Shown here piece by piece: positions 36,301 to 49,800 of a DNA stretch of 64,000 bases. Each line of letters starts with the position of its first letter. The first letter of the stretch is position 1. The stretch is from the NCBI GenBank assembly GCA_018697195.1, contig CM031879.1:46801866-46865865 (forward strand), read 5' to 3'. The notes under the pieces are model-generated. The model was not told the origin of the DNA. It searched no databases and worked only from the letters and a program-made list of their open reading frames with translations. The stretch is from Certhia americana (lineage: Eukaryota; Chordata; Aves; Passeriformes; Certhiidae). The position numbers and the translations under genes were made by a program.

Positions 36301-37869
36301 GTTTCTGGATGGAGGAAGGAATGGGGTTTTTCATGGCATACATCAGCAGGACCCTTCAGATCCCTCTCCAACCAACTCTCAGAGGATCCCTTCCTGTCAC
36401 AGTAGATAGATGACAGAGATAATCCACATACACAGTCCCATTTTCCACAAAAGGCTTCCCTGGCAGGTGGAAGTCTGTGTATACCCACATGGCCCCTTCT
36501 GTAGGTATCCTTGGCTTCATAATATCACTAAAAGCTTTAAGATCCAAAAAGCCCCCAAAATCAGGGCCAGCATAGCAACCTGTCCTTGTGAAAGCCACAT
36601 ACCAGTAAAATAAGCAAAATGCTGGAATTGCTCTTCAGTATGGGAAGCAATGGGTTAGCAGTGCTCAGCTGATCAGATGTGCCAAAATCAGCTTCTTCAG
36701 CCTCAGTCTGCTTGCAGTCTTCCCAGGAAAACCAGAGTTGGAGGACTTGATGTCCAAATCTCCCCGTAAGTTCAGGATAGCGCAGGAAGAATTTCAGCAG
36801 GAGAGGACAATGGACATAGACCAAGCTCAGATCTGGAAGACTATCCAGGATCCTTCTTATGGTAGACAAAGACCTCTGTTAAGAGGGAAAGGGGAAGTGG
36901 GACAGAGGACAAAATAATCACTACTACTAAATATAAAATATCTGAAGTGATGAGACTTTACTGTGAGAAACAGTCACACTGCTTTTTCAGCAGACAATCA
37001 AATACATCAGTTAAACATCATTTTGTGAAGCCCATTTGCATCACAAAGGCTAAGAAACTTGTAGGCTTTATACAAAGCTCAAAGCTGTGCAGCAGCCAAG
37101 AGCCATATGGGAACACAAGAAAGCCTGCTGCAGAGGCTGGAGATGTGTTTGGGAGACCAAAGCTATGAAATTTATTATATTCTGTATGTGAATTCACAGC
37201 CTATCCAACGCACTTACACTTCCCACACATACACAAGTTTATTCTGTCAAATCTACATTCCCCAGTGGATTTTCATAGTTAACTTTCCAGAGTGTAGATG
37301 CACTGCACAGTCTTCACTCATTCACTGCTCACTACCTGTGCCAAAATACTTTCTACAAGAAGGTTGATGTGAGTGGGGAGAAACCTTAGTTTCAACAAAA
37401 AGGTTCCAAGAGGTAAGAATGAAATCTTCTTTTACCGCATCCAGGGCTTTGCCTTTGTCCTGAGAGACAGCAAGGAGGTAAAGTGCAGCTCTGAGTATGT
37501 GTGGAGGGGGACAGTCTCCATAGTCCTGTGCTGATAGGAGAAAATTTCTTACAGCTAGAAATAATTCTGCATCTGGAGCAAACCTGCATTGAAGGAGATT
37601 GGAGTGGAAACAGTAACAATAGATATGCTTTACCCACCAATACATGATACGTAATGGCCACAAACCCCCTTTGTTTTGTATACTCTTGGCTCACCTGTCC
37701 CCAAAGGTATAGGCAAAGTATAAGAGTAGTATGAAACAGTGCTGGCGGCTGCAAAGAGACTGATCCAAAAAGAAAGGCTCAGGAGTTTCAGACAGGAGGA
37801 GAAGGCTTTCAGCAATGGTGTAGTTTAACTGAGGCAGACCCTTCTGCAGGAGCTCAAACATCTCTTGCT
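21391..37869 (-). CDS. MEI1: MEI1 exons 18-30 (C-terminal half)
   Basis: Exons: 18, 37,695-37,869; 19, 37,436-37,583; 20, 36,603-36,875; 21, 33,416-33,581; 22, 31,295-31,399; 23, 29,511-29,621; 24, 28,771-28,952; 25, 26,275-26,356; 26, 25,615-25,820; 27, 24,810-24,891; 28, 22,700-22,806; 29, 21,771-21,902; 30, 21,391-21,603. Landmarks: [20 protein letters not shown] (19), [20 protein letters not shown] (20), [20 protein letters not shown] (21), [11 protein letters not shown] (24), [12 protein letters not shown] (26), [15 protein letters not shown] (28), [20 protein letters not shown] (29). Exon 30 ends at a TGA after [10 protein letters not shown]; this tail shares no obvious similarity with the human C-terminus beyond its first ~25 residues. 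Exon 20 is the largest (273 bp). Confidence 0.93.
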
Positions 37870-40800
37870 CTAGAAATAAAAATATAAGCAGGCAGGAAAT
37901 CTAGCAATCAAGCAATGTCTATGGAACAACTCCACAATCTGCATACACCAAGTACACCTCTATGATTTGGCATCAATAGTGGTGTCAGACCTGTTTTAAC
38001 AGAGCTGGCTTTAAGGATGAAAAGACACTTCAGTTTGAGGTTGTGAGCCCTTTGCTGATGCTGCCTGTATGGTGACCAACCACTGCAAATGGGAAAGGTG
38101 GCTCTTCTGATGTAGAAACTTTAATCTCATTTGTTTGGGACTTACCTATTATGGAAAGTTGCAGTATAGACAAGAAAGCTTTATAGAGCATGTCAGAGGG
38201 AAAAAATTACCTCAATCTGCAGATATGAGTGACTATGTGGCAAGTAATTTTGTTTCAATTAAGCATGCCCAGCTGTGTTAATAAATACCCCCATGTAAAC
38301 AAAACCATAGGCAGATGAAACATATTATTTCAGGTAGGGTTCAAAACTCATCAAAAGGTATGTTCTGAGTGTTTTCTGTGCTGGTCCAGCTGGACCAGCT
38401 TAAAAACAAGCTGGAGAAAAAATTTCTCAATCAAGCTATATGAGTCCTGCCTTCCCTCCTCCTTTGTCCTTTTCAATTTTTTCTTTCACCTGTTGCCTAA
38501 ACAGAGGGTGGTAGGTCTCAAACTCATTTAGTCCCAAACTAAATGAACCAATCTTTCTTTTCCCCCAAACTTGCCCTCCTGAGAAGAAGTTCTCCTCTTC
38601 TCTGTGGCTGAGTATAGGTTCAGGCATAAGCTGCAGAGGAAGCTGGAACAGGTGTGATTCAGGACAGGATTACTGTGAAAAAGAGCAGAAAGACAGTAAA
38701 GAAGGCTAGAAATACCCTCTTCCTACTTCTATCACGCACTGTCTGCCAGAAGCTCATTTTACTGCATGATCATATACAAGCATCTGCCCCATCACAAGAA
38801 GACTCTAGGAGCCAGCCTAGGCTTCCAGGAAAATGATGAGTTCCCAATGGACTGTCAGCTCACAGATGTGGTGGGTGTGTGCACTGACAACAGTGAACAT
38901 GTTCATACCTTGGGCCAATGTGAGTACAGTGGGGTATTCTCACAACCATCACACCTTTTCTACACAGGGAGCCCTGTAAGGACAGGACCCCTAACACCAC
39001 AGAGGATGGGAGGTGTTTAAGGGTAGCTCACAATACATGATTCCACTGGCAAACAACACTTAGGTTGTTTAGCAATGACATTGCCAGGGATGAACACTGA
39101 AGAATGTCAAAATAGTAACTAAAAGGGTGAGAACAGCTATTTCCAGGTATTTCTCTCTCTCCAGCCATTTCCTTGCAGAACAGGACATAACCAGACATCT
39201 GTTACACCATCTTTGGCACAGCACAGTGCTCTATTCAGAGATCATTCACACCATTCACAGGCATAAATGACCCCAACCAAAGTTCCACACTAGTAAACAA
39301 GATTAGGAGTGCTGTGTGTTCTGTTTACTTTTTTAATGAGGTACAGTCACAGGAAAGAGGAGGTAAAACATCTCTGCAGACCCACAGAGAGTCTCCCCAA
39401 ATAACTCCTCAAATTCTACACTGAGTCTTCCTCAACGTGGAAACCATAGCCTCTACTACAGGAGATCCTTTGCAATGCCTGCTACTGAAGTCATTCTCCT
39501 ACCCCCATATCTAATACATTATCACACCATGAGGAACAACAGTGGTAGTATATGCCTAGGAAGCCAGAGCTCAGATGGAATTGATGCTATTTCTCTTCAG
39601 AACACCCATGATCTGATTACTCCATAGTCAGGCTTTACCTCTACCTGTGCAACTCATGACTGAGCACAGAATTCTCATAAAGCTGTGTAAATCCATCTTC
39701 CCCCTACCAAACTGTTTCTCCCTTTTCCCACATCAAGTTCTTCCGTTGTCAGTAGCCATTTACATTTTTCAGTAAGACATAACCATTCTTGAGTTTTTCA
39801 GCCTCTTGTCTTGCCTCCTCAGGTGTATTAGATAAGGCATGATCTACTTTCCCATCTGGAAAGTTTTGGCTCACTTACAATACACATGTCACAATACCTC
39901 TGCACAGAGCAAAATCTGGCCTTCAGCTCCAGCGTCAGTCGGATGAAGGATGAGGATGCTTAGACAGAAAGCAAGACAGAAATGTCAAAGGAGCAGAGAC
40001 CATAAGAAGAGTAGGCAGGTCCCATAACCACCCCAACACATCTCCATACAAGCCTGGTGAAGAGGGCAGGCCATCTCAGTAAGAATACACATATTAGGCT
40101 GCCTCTCAGAGTAAACTAAGTAAACTACTCCAAGTTTGGGTGTGAGGGGATTATCTGAGATTCATTTGTTTTCTCATGAGGAGAAGTGAAAATTTGCCAG
40201 TTTCACATGTTTAGAACAGAGGAATTGTCTACATCACCTCTCTGATGTGTGAAGAATAATGCATACATAGACTACACTAGGATTTCTACATAGTAAAATC
40301 CCACCAACAATTCCAGCATAATCCCTGTCTACAGGAACAGCCAATTCAATTCTGAATTATTCCAGAGGGAAGGATAAAGCTGACACAACATTCTCATCCA
40401 AAATAAAACCTGTCCCATCACCATTGCTAGGCCAAATAACTTTTCCATCCTGCTGAACATGACTATGCACTCTATTCTTACTCATATAAACATGCAATGG
40501 AATCGTCCACAAAAAGTCTCAGTGTTAGGCTCATTGCCTCAGTAATATGCAGCAGCAGCAAGTTCCACCAGTTAAGAGCACAGAGAACATGATCCCACAA
40601 TCCTCTCATACCCAGCTTCTTGGAGAACTTATTCCGCATGCTTGGCACCACTGTAAAGAGGGTATTGAGTGTTGAGATGAAAACCTCCGTCACTGACAGG
40701 CTGACAGCCCTCTCCAGATAGCTCTGTGGAAAGACAAATAGATCAGGTGCACAAGATGCTATAAACACTGAAGGCAGCAGCTTTCTTTCAGCCTCCTGCT

Positions 40801-43800
40801 TGCCCAGAAAGTCAGGCTTCTAAATCCAAACAAATGGAGTAGCAGCTCTTTTACCAAAATGCCTGGCAGCAAAGCAGGCTCACACAGCACTTGGAAGGCA
40901 ACTAACACGCCCCGCTGCCAATGCTACGAGCTGTGCCAGTAACTCTGCAAGACATCACACCAGACAAGAAACTTCTTCTGGATTCCAGCAGGCAACCAGT
41001 TAGGCCTTAATGCACAGTAACTGACATTACTGCCCACATTGCCCTGGACGTTACTGCTCTTGCAGGTCAGATGGCTAATTCTCCTATACAACATAGGACA
41101 TATGTTTAAGTGCAGCTGACTTCAACAACACTTTACACCTGTGCTTCAGTGTTTCACTGAGCAGTGGCAAACGCAGGCATTTGAGCTCTCTACAGAGTCC
41201 AGCCCTGAACTGTCTAGAACAGAATGACTCAACTCACTCTTGGTGAAGGTCACCGGTCAATTTTCTCACAGTTCATTAATTTTTACCCAAGTTCAACGAG
41301 CAAGAAACTGCACATTGACTCCAGCTTTGCCAAACTGGACATGCACTGCACCCTCCTGTCAGGGAGGAGAACGGCAGTGCCACTGCAGCTGCTTACCAAG
41401 ACATTGGTTAAGAAAACACCAATCAAAACATCTCTAAATTCCTAACAACTGCAAGAATCTATACACCTGTTCCTGTCACAAAGCACAAGCAAACTTTACT
41501 AAACCACACCCTAAGTCCCATTGTTTTGACAATTCTGCTTGAAGTGTCTTGGGGCCATGCCTGTATGGAGTACTAAAGCACTCATGAGTCTCCATATCTA
41601 CTTTTAAATCATGTCACAGGCCTTACTGAGGCACAATGCTTAATACTGCCCTTGCTGTGCAGACTGGGCAGTCTCATCAGTGTTATCATTATGCTTCTTC
41701 TGGGAAGAAGCATAAAAATGAAATTGCAGATGCAAAACATGGCTACTCTCTGGGACACAGGCAAGTTTTGAAAAAATAGCAGAAGGGGAAACAACAGTTC
41801 AGGCAGTCTTCATTTTCTGCCACATCTGGAGCAGTGATGGATGGTAGCATGGTAGGTAGGCTATGGGAATGCACCATCTGAAGACACTGACATCTACATG
41901 AAAACTTTATGAATTGCTGCACCTTCTGGGAGCGTACACTACCTTTTGCAAGAACTATATAATTCCATTTTTGGCTGTGGAAAAGTGGCAAATGCCACAG
42001 CTGTTCTCAGTTTGTCTGATGTGCCCTCTTCCCCAAAAAAAACATTTGTACAACCCACTCTAGGTGCCTGAAATCACCTTTCCAGGTAACAATGGAATAG
42101 ACCAAGTTCAAAAGAAATCCTACCATGACCATGGGGATGCAGAGACTGTCAGAAATCCTCAGCAGGAACTCAGAGAAGTTGCTTAGTGTGTCTTTGCTCT
42201 CAGAGTTGGGGGCAGTGAAAGCATTCTCCTGGGCCATGAAGTCACCCTGGAATTCCACTGCTAACCTATAAACACACAGTGGATAGAAGAGGAAAGAGGA
42301 AACCTCCTCACTCTGTAAAGGAAGCCAGGAGATAATACATTTTAATCACAATTTCACCATAAAGGACCCACAAACACTCAATGTGTTGGAAAGAGAGGAA
42401 TCCAGCAATCACACTCAGTTACCTCTTGAGTGAAGCTATTAAAAGTCATCAAGGTTGCAGGAAGACTTAGTTTCTGTGAAGAAAGCATCTGCTGTGGGAA
42501 GCTCTGGTGTGGCAAACCTGGTTTTCAGCCATACCAGAGTGGGTGATGCACAATACAGCAAACCTTGTGAAAATCAGCCAGGTGACCATTTAGCTGATAT
42601 AAAATCCAACAGTACCTGAGTGTCCTCTAACACCACCCTAAGACTCTGGGTCAGTGCAGAAAAGCATGTCTGCTTCTGACTGAATTATCTCAGTCAACCC
42701 AAGTGATGCAAGGCAAAAACTAATTTGGCCAGGCTACCATAAAAACTGATCCTGATTCATCCTGATTCGTACACAAACTCATCTACCACTATCTGCTGTG
42801 CAGCTAAAGGCACCAATTAGCTCTGATCCAGCAAAAGAGGTAAAGCTGGTGCCTATAAACCCATTTTAGGTCACAGACATGAGCAAATCCAAGGCCAGCA
42901 TCTGGAGCAGATACGCATTTGTTAAATGGTTAATCAGTTCTGGCAGTGAAACCACATAGCACAGGAATCTGGTTTCACACATACCTTCCAATAGTTCTTA
43001 CATTATCAGCAGTTCTGGTGCATTTTCAAGCAGCCCCTCAAAGCCCAAAGACATGAAATAAACTGATAGGTCCCAGGCAATTTTCATGGGCGACGTACCC
43101 AGGTGTCACATAATTTCCACTATTAATACATACTCCTCACTCTGCTGTTTCACTGACCAGTGCTATGCACTGAGCTCACTTGTAATACTTCTGTGGTGGG
43201 GCTGGGTGGAGGAACAAAGTCACAAGGACAAAAGAATGGATAGACATGGACACACACCATCCACCCACCCACCCACCCACCTGACTTGTTCTCACCTGCA
43301 AGCATTTCTGAAACTTTCCAGGGTATTGAGCAAGAACTGACCCTGTCTCTGAGCAACTCTACCAAGATTCCTGTTTGCTGGGTGACTCTGAGACACTGAG
43401 AATAGGAGATCGCCCTGTTAAAGGAGAGAAGTCTTTAAAATTTTATGTCTGCTTTCAGAGAAAAATAGCTTTCTCCTCTGACACTGGAACGACAGATTCC
43501 ACTTCACTCCTTCACACAATTTTTTTACTACTGTTCTTTCTTCAGAGAGGGCAGAGTAAAACAGCCTGTGTGCTCTTCCTAGGGAGGACAGTCACAGAGC
43601 TACTAATTCTGCACTGCCCTGTCTTTAGAGTTTGTATTACCGTGATTCGATCTAATCTGAGTTTTAAGCATTTCAGCTAATGGAGCTTTAAATCCTTCTG
43701 AGAAAACTTCCTATTTTTAAAATTTTCTTTCCTCCAAATACTCTTCAGACAACACAGAATAGTTCTCCTTGCTTAGCAATGAAATCTTAGAAGTTCTTCT

Positions 43801-46800
43801 ACTTTGGCTCAGAGTTTTAAGCAGCTATCCATGTACTAATTCTTGTTCCCACACAGCATCCCACTGAGTTAAGCATGAAGCCAACTGAAGCGTCAGAGTT
43901 AATCATTTGCCCAAACTGGGAACAACTTGGAACTCAAAATCTGCTTTTAAGCCTTAACCTGTTGTGGTGATCTTCTCCACAATACCAGTGGAGGGCACAG
44001 CTACACACTGGTGCCTGGCAGTTCAAAACTCCTTCTCCATTTCATGCTAAGATACCTTGGCAGAGGTATCAACATTTCTCATTTTCCCCTTTAAACACAG
44101 CCTATCTGCCTAGTTTCCTTCCTGTGAAGCTCCTAATTCTGAAAGGGACACCTCGCTCTCTGTGTGTGCAAACTGACTGTCCAACATCTGCCTATGTGAC
44201 AGAAAGCACTTCTGCCTTCTTCAGGCAGAGAAGACCAATATCTGGTACCACAGAACTTGGGTCTAAAAATAGTTCATCAATAATTTGGAGTTCTGATACT
44301 CCTTTGAGCACTGAGGTGTTCTTGTCACTAATGGCATGTAATCTAAATCTACATGACTCTAAGCCTACAGCAAGAAGGCCCAGCCCCTGTCTCTTCATTA
44401 GTCATCTCTACCTGGGGCTCTTCTCAGAAGTTCAGAGGTCCTGGCAGCACATCACACTAACTACAGATGCCAGGAACAGGAAAGATTTATAGTTCAAATA
44501 GTGGCTAACTCCCTTGCTGAGGGATCACAGTGTATATATGATGACACTCTTGATCTGAATGTAGATCTTCATTGTTGAAAAAATATATTGACCAATGCAG
44601 CCTACAAGGTGGGGGCGGCAAGAAGGGGAAGTTCAAATGATTTCAGAGTACTGGACACATAAAGAGAGCAGTGTGCTCAAGTGGTGCCCCACAGAATTTC
44701 ACTGATTTAGAAAGATAACATTTACCAGCATCCATCTTCATCTACTTCAAAGTCCAGCACCATCTTGAGGCAAGAGGATCAAAAGATATAGCAGAGAACC
44801 AAACAGCCATGGGGAATGTAAGTAAGGGGATGGAACACATATTAAACATCCACATAGTGTACTAGGAAAATCATCCCTGTCCTGCTCGGTCCTACCAACA
44901 AGCAACAACTTCTGACTTACTGCATGCCTCTTACTACTCTGTGGTGGGGAAAGGTCAGCACATCGCTTCAGCACTGCCTCCAGAAGTTTCTGCAGCTCTT
45001 CATATGGGACTGGAGGGGAGCTCAGATGGTCCTTCCTTAACAAGTGAAGAGAAAGACAAAATGAACAGTCCCTTGTGGGGACATACCACTAGGAAGGCAA
45101 CACCAGAAATAACTGCTCTTCTGATGGAAATATGCCATTGCCATTTCTCTTCAGCAGAGCATAGTAAGGTCACAATATTTGAATAGTGCCTTCATCCACA
45201 CATGAGCCCAAACACACCCTCAGTGCTCTGACTGCTCCCCTACAGTCACGAAGCCCTTGACTGTGCAGAGTCTTATGCTTATTACTCTTATCAATATGGA
45301 TAGGCCACAGAGTGATAAAGCCACAGCAGCTGCTGTACAAGCCTGCATGGAACGCTAGGTCCTTGCTGCAATGACTCGCTGCCTGCCATAGCTTTATTGC
45401 TCTGGCATCTTTCCTGAGGTGGGTGGGAAACTGGCTCTGCTGTACCTACGCCTGCCTCAGCCACAAGTCCCACTGCAGAGCACGTTCACCCACACAGCCA
45501 CAGGGGAACTGCAAAGCCCAAGATGGTATCAACAGATCTATCTGAAGAAAAGCCTGCGAATACATTCCTGCCTACCTCAGGAAAGCTGCCACAGCTTTCA
45601 CAGCCTCCACCGCCACCTCCAGCACTGGACAATTCACTGTCTCCATCAAAACATCAATGGCTTCTATACATACACCTCGGTTTGTGAATAATTTGATTTC
45701 CACTGGTTGCCTGCGAAGAGGAAACAAAGTAAGCAAGAAGAATGTTGTCAGAATTAGGTAACTGTAGTGCCCTTCCCTCATTTCAGCAAAAGGACAGCTG
45801 AGCCATGAGATTGAAGCAGTGTTTTTCAGTATTGAGAACTAGCTGCTTTCAAGGAGGTAGTCTCAGACTTGAGCAGGTAGAGGGTTTGCTATAAAGAGGA
45901 AATTTCAGCCAGTCTGAAGCACTACCATGATAAGACACCTACAACCTGGATAACTGTGTGGCTACTCCAGCACACTGACATGAAAAGCACAAGAAAAACA
46001 AGCTTTGCAAAATAAAGTGATCTCTGTGCCTAGGACTTTATGTTGAGGCCACCTGCTCTGGCAATTGTGATTTCATCTAGCAACTTACATTCTTAAGTAT
46101 ACAAGCAAACATCAGCATCCTAGAATAAGGATAATGCCATGAGAATAGCTTCCCTCACCGCACTCCTAATGCCAGATGCTGTCAGGACAAAAACCTTCAC
46201 AAACTTGAAAAGTAATCAGGAAAATAAACACAATCCAACTCTTTTGACAATCCCTCTCAATAAGTTAACGTTTTGGTTATCTGCGGGCCAACACCTTTGA
46301 ACATTCAGCATGAGAGCAGGGAGGGACGACAGGCCATTAATCCCATTATTGGACAGAGCTGTGTAAATGGCAGACCTTGCTCATTTGGCTCCTGGCAAGT
46401 CAGGTACACTTGGGAGGGCAGGGGAAGATAGGCAGCTAGCTACATGCACACAAGAAGCACTAACAGCCTGCCAGAGGGTCCCTCCAAAGTGAACCAAGAA
46501 AAGCAGCACAGCATGACAGAAGGCAGATTTGGGAGCCAGAAGTATTCCATTATTCAATTCTCACAGTCGTGCCTGACTAAAGCAAGCCAAGAGCACATGC
46601 TCTCATGCACAAATGGGAAAGCAAAATGAACTTCAGTAGAAATTACACTAGTAGCCCAGTTACATGGCAAAAAGGGAACAGAGGAATGAACCACTCTTTT
46701 TAGTCACTCAGTGGGATGGAACCCAGCTTCGCAGCCACCTCACATTCTGCTGTGAGAAAAAGCTGTGAGGTGGGCAGGGCAAAGAAAAGGACTTGTGGAA

Positions 46801-49800
46801 CTCAGGCATCAGGAGCCGAGCCACAAGTGATACACTGAATTTGCAAGCTTCTACTTGTAAGCTTCTACTTACACTGGGTAATTCTATTAATCCTCTGTAT
46901 TTCCTTTCTTTAATCACTGACCTTCTGAAGTAAAACACACCAGGAAGAAAAAAGTCTTCACTGACTCATGCAGGGAGGAAGGGATGGAGGAGTACTGCTG
47001 ACTCATTCAAGATGCACAAACCCACTTTCAATATGGTGCACTGTGATATCTTTGGGGCCTGGGGGGAAAGTGTGAAGGACAGCATTCCTGCAGTGTCCTG
47101 CAACCTCTCATCTTTGGGCCCCAAATTGCACCTTCCACTTTGATTATGCTGGGAGAGAAGGGTCACTCCAGGGAGAGCTACCCAACATTCCTGACATCCT
47201 GCCAAGGGGAGCAGTATGTCCTGCTTGGATCTCACCAGAACGTGTGGCTCAGTTACACAAGACAATCCAGCTGCAAGCTAAAATCAAGACGAGAAGTTCC
47301 AGCACAAGATCCCTTCCCACACAAGAAAGGTAATTTTAAATAAAACATTATTTCTAAGGCAAAGCTCAGGTAAACAGAATAGGAGTGTGAGAAAATTAGA
47401 GTAACTGCACAGAGCGTTCTCTTTGTCTTACAAGCACAAATGCTGTAATTAGTGTTCCCCATATCCTGATTTGTCTTTTTGACAGATCCCACACTGGCAT
47501 CACCACACTGTTCAAGCACTGTTGCTTTTTCTTCTCCTTTTTACCCTGCCACTTGCTACAAAATTGACTATGACGTTTCCAAAATTCAGCTCAAGGGTTC
47601 TCTTGGGGGATCAAAGTGGCAAAAACGAGACTCTGTCACTAGCATGACAGGATAGGAACAAGATCATAGAGGCAAGAACAGGAAGCACAGAAGAAAAACA
47701 AGCCAGTGTATATTATTTCTTAGCAGAAAACAAGAGGAAAAAAGTGACAGAAGACATTAATATTTCAGCCTAGAATTTGTTTTTGCAGTTTGAATTTAGC
47801 TCAGATGATGATAGAAGACCAGAGGCCATGGAATTTGCATGCTTTGTTTTGTCAGAGAGGCACATTTAGCAGGAGCTGGCCTGCTCACATATGCCTGGAC
47901 CTTCCTGGCCTTCTCTCTTGCTCTGTCTACAGCTGAAAAGAGATTTCACCTCCCCAACTGGCAAGGAAACAGGAAGATATAGTGGTGGATGCAGGCAGAG
48001 ACGGGACAAGTTGGGACATTCAGAAATAACCATTAGGTCCTTCTTTGCAAGAACAAAGGAGATGAGATTGTTCAGCACCGTATTTTACATGCAAAAACTC
48101 TTGGGCGTAGATGTCTTGGAAGAAAAATCTTACAAAGCAAAAGCCCCACAATCTCCATTTTGGAGTACCAAACTCTGCCTCTGCAAGCCTGACAGGGTAC
48201 TCCCTTACCGTTTCAGTATCTCAGTGAAGAGCAGGAGACCTTGTTTGTGCAACTCCACATTGTTCAGCAGCAGGACATCTTTGAGACTCCTCACCAGAGA
48301 TTCAATGCCTGTACATGTTCAAGAGAAGTCACAGAGAGGCTTTTAATGTTCCAGTTTCCAGAATGGAAGCAAAATTAGTTTTTAAAGGGAAGCAAGATTT
48401 GAACAATTATTCTTCTGAGCTACTGATAGAAAAAATTGTCCAAAACCGTTGCGTGTTCACTCAGCTCCCTCATAACATGCCTCAACTTTCACTGCTGGAG
48501 ATAAGTCCCAAAGAACAGAAGGAATGTAACCATTGTTCCTAAATCTGCTCTTGGCATATCCACAGAAATACTTAATAGTAACTCAGAGTGTCAATCATGA
48601 TAACTGGTTATTATAATGAAACTCATTAGGACAATGACACTATAAATACAAGCTACGTTGGACATCACAAACATGTCTGATAGGTACTTATTTTCAGTCC
48701 TTTATCCATCCTGACTGGAAACTGTGATTATGTGTAAAGCACTGGAATTCAGCTAGAGGCACAAGAATTACTGCAGTCACTCTGTCAGAAAGGTTGATGA
48801 CTCACCATAGACGGTGTGACACTTGGAGAAGAAAAGGCGCTCTTCAGTCAGGAGGAGCAGGCAGCAGTACACTGACCAGATGAGGATTTCACTTTTGCAC
48901 AAGAGACACTCAAAGAGGAACTCTGCAAATACACACACAAATAAGGTGACCCTGGTAAGAGGCAGGCTGCTCACAGTATGGCACAGCTGCTCCTAGAACA
49001 GAGCAGAGGAAGGAGGAGGAAACGAGGAAACGCAGCAACAGCCACAGGGCAAATGGCTGTACTATGAAATGGCAGGAATGGAGAAGAGAGTAGATGCTCA
49101 GGGGTATGCTAGTCTTCAAAAAGAGGTGACTGGAGAGCAGAGACCCATGGGCAGGCATCTCCCCAGCACAAACTCAGCAGGAAGGGGCTGAATTGTGGAT
49201 CTAGCCTTTGGCACTAATGAAGAGCCATGAAGCAAGCTTTACCACAGATGCAGTGACCTTTTTTTCCTCGTGACTTTTACATCTCCCAAAGAATTTGTAT
49301 CATGAAAGTATTTCTGTCTTTTGGGATTACAGAGAAATAATAAACCATCTCCCATAGCTGCATTCTAAAGCGAAATCCTAGACCAAAATCTGAGCAAACT
49401 TACAGTATTTAGTGGAATGAGATGGAACCCCAGTTTGATTAGGCTTGTACCTAAGGTACTTGAGGAAGAAAGGGGCCTTGATCTCAAGGACTTGGCCAAA
49501 TTCTCTCTGTGGAAATTCTATTCTGCTTGATGACACCTACTTCTAAACCTTCAGTTGAAAACATACTCTCCCCTTCTGCTCCTAAAATCATCTGGTATAA
49601 AATGGCCACCACATTATGCCACCAGTGGATTTCATGGAGCCAGCCTGATTCCTAAACCAAACAGCCAGGGGAAGCTTTGATACTGGGGAATGAATAGTAA
49701 GATGCTACTGCATTTGTTCACCTGGGACATCTGCATGGATAAAAGCAGGAGCATATCTGCTAGGAGAGTGAACCAGCACTGCAGCCATACAGTGAGAACT

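Noticed and set aside
38149..38200. Possible missing MEI1 exon ([15 protein letters not shown]) with a GTAAGT donor
   Set aside because: An in-frame TAA precedes it and the only usable acceptor (CTATAAAG) gives the wrong phase and frame.
38905..38970. Possible missing MEI1 exon with TTACAG acceptor and GTATGA donor
   Set aside because: In the phase required after exon 16 it contains a TGA stop.
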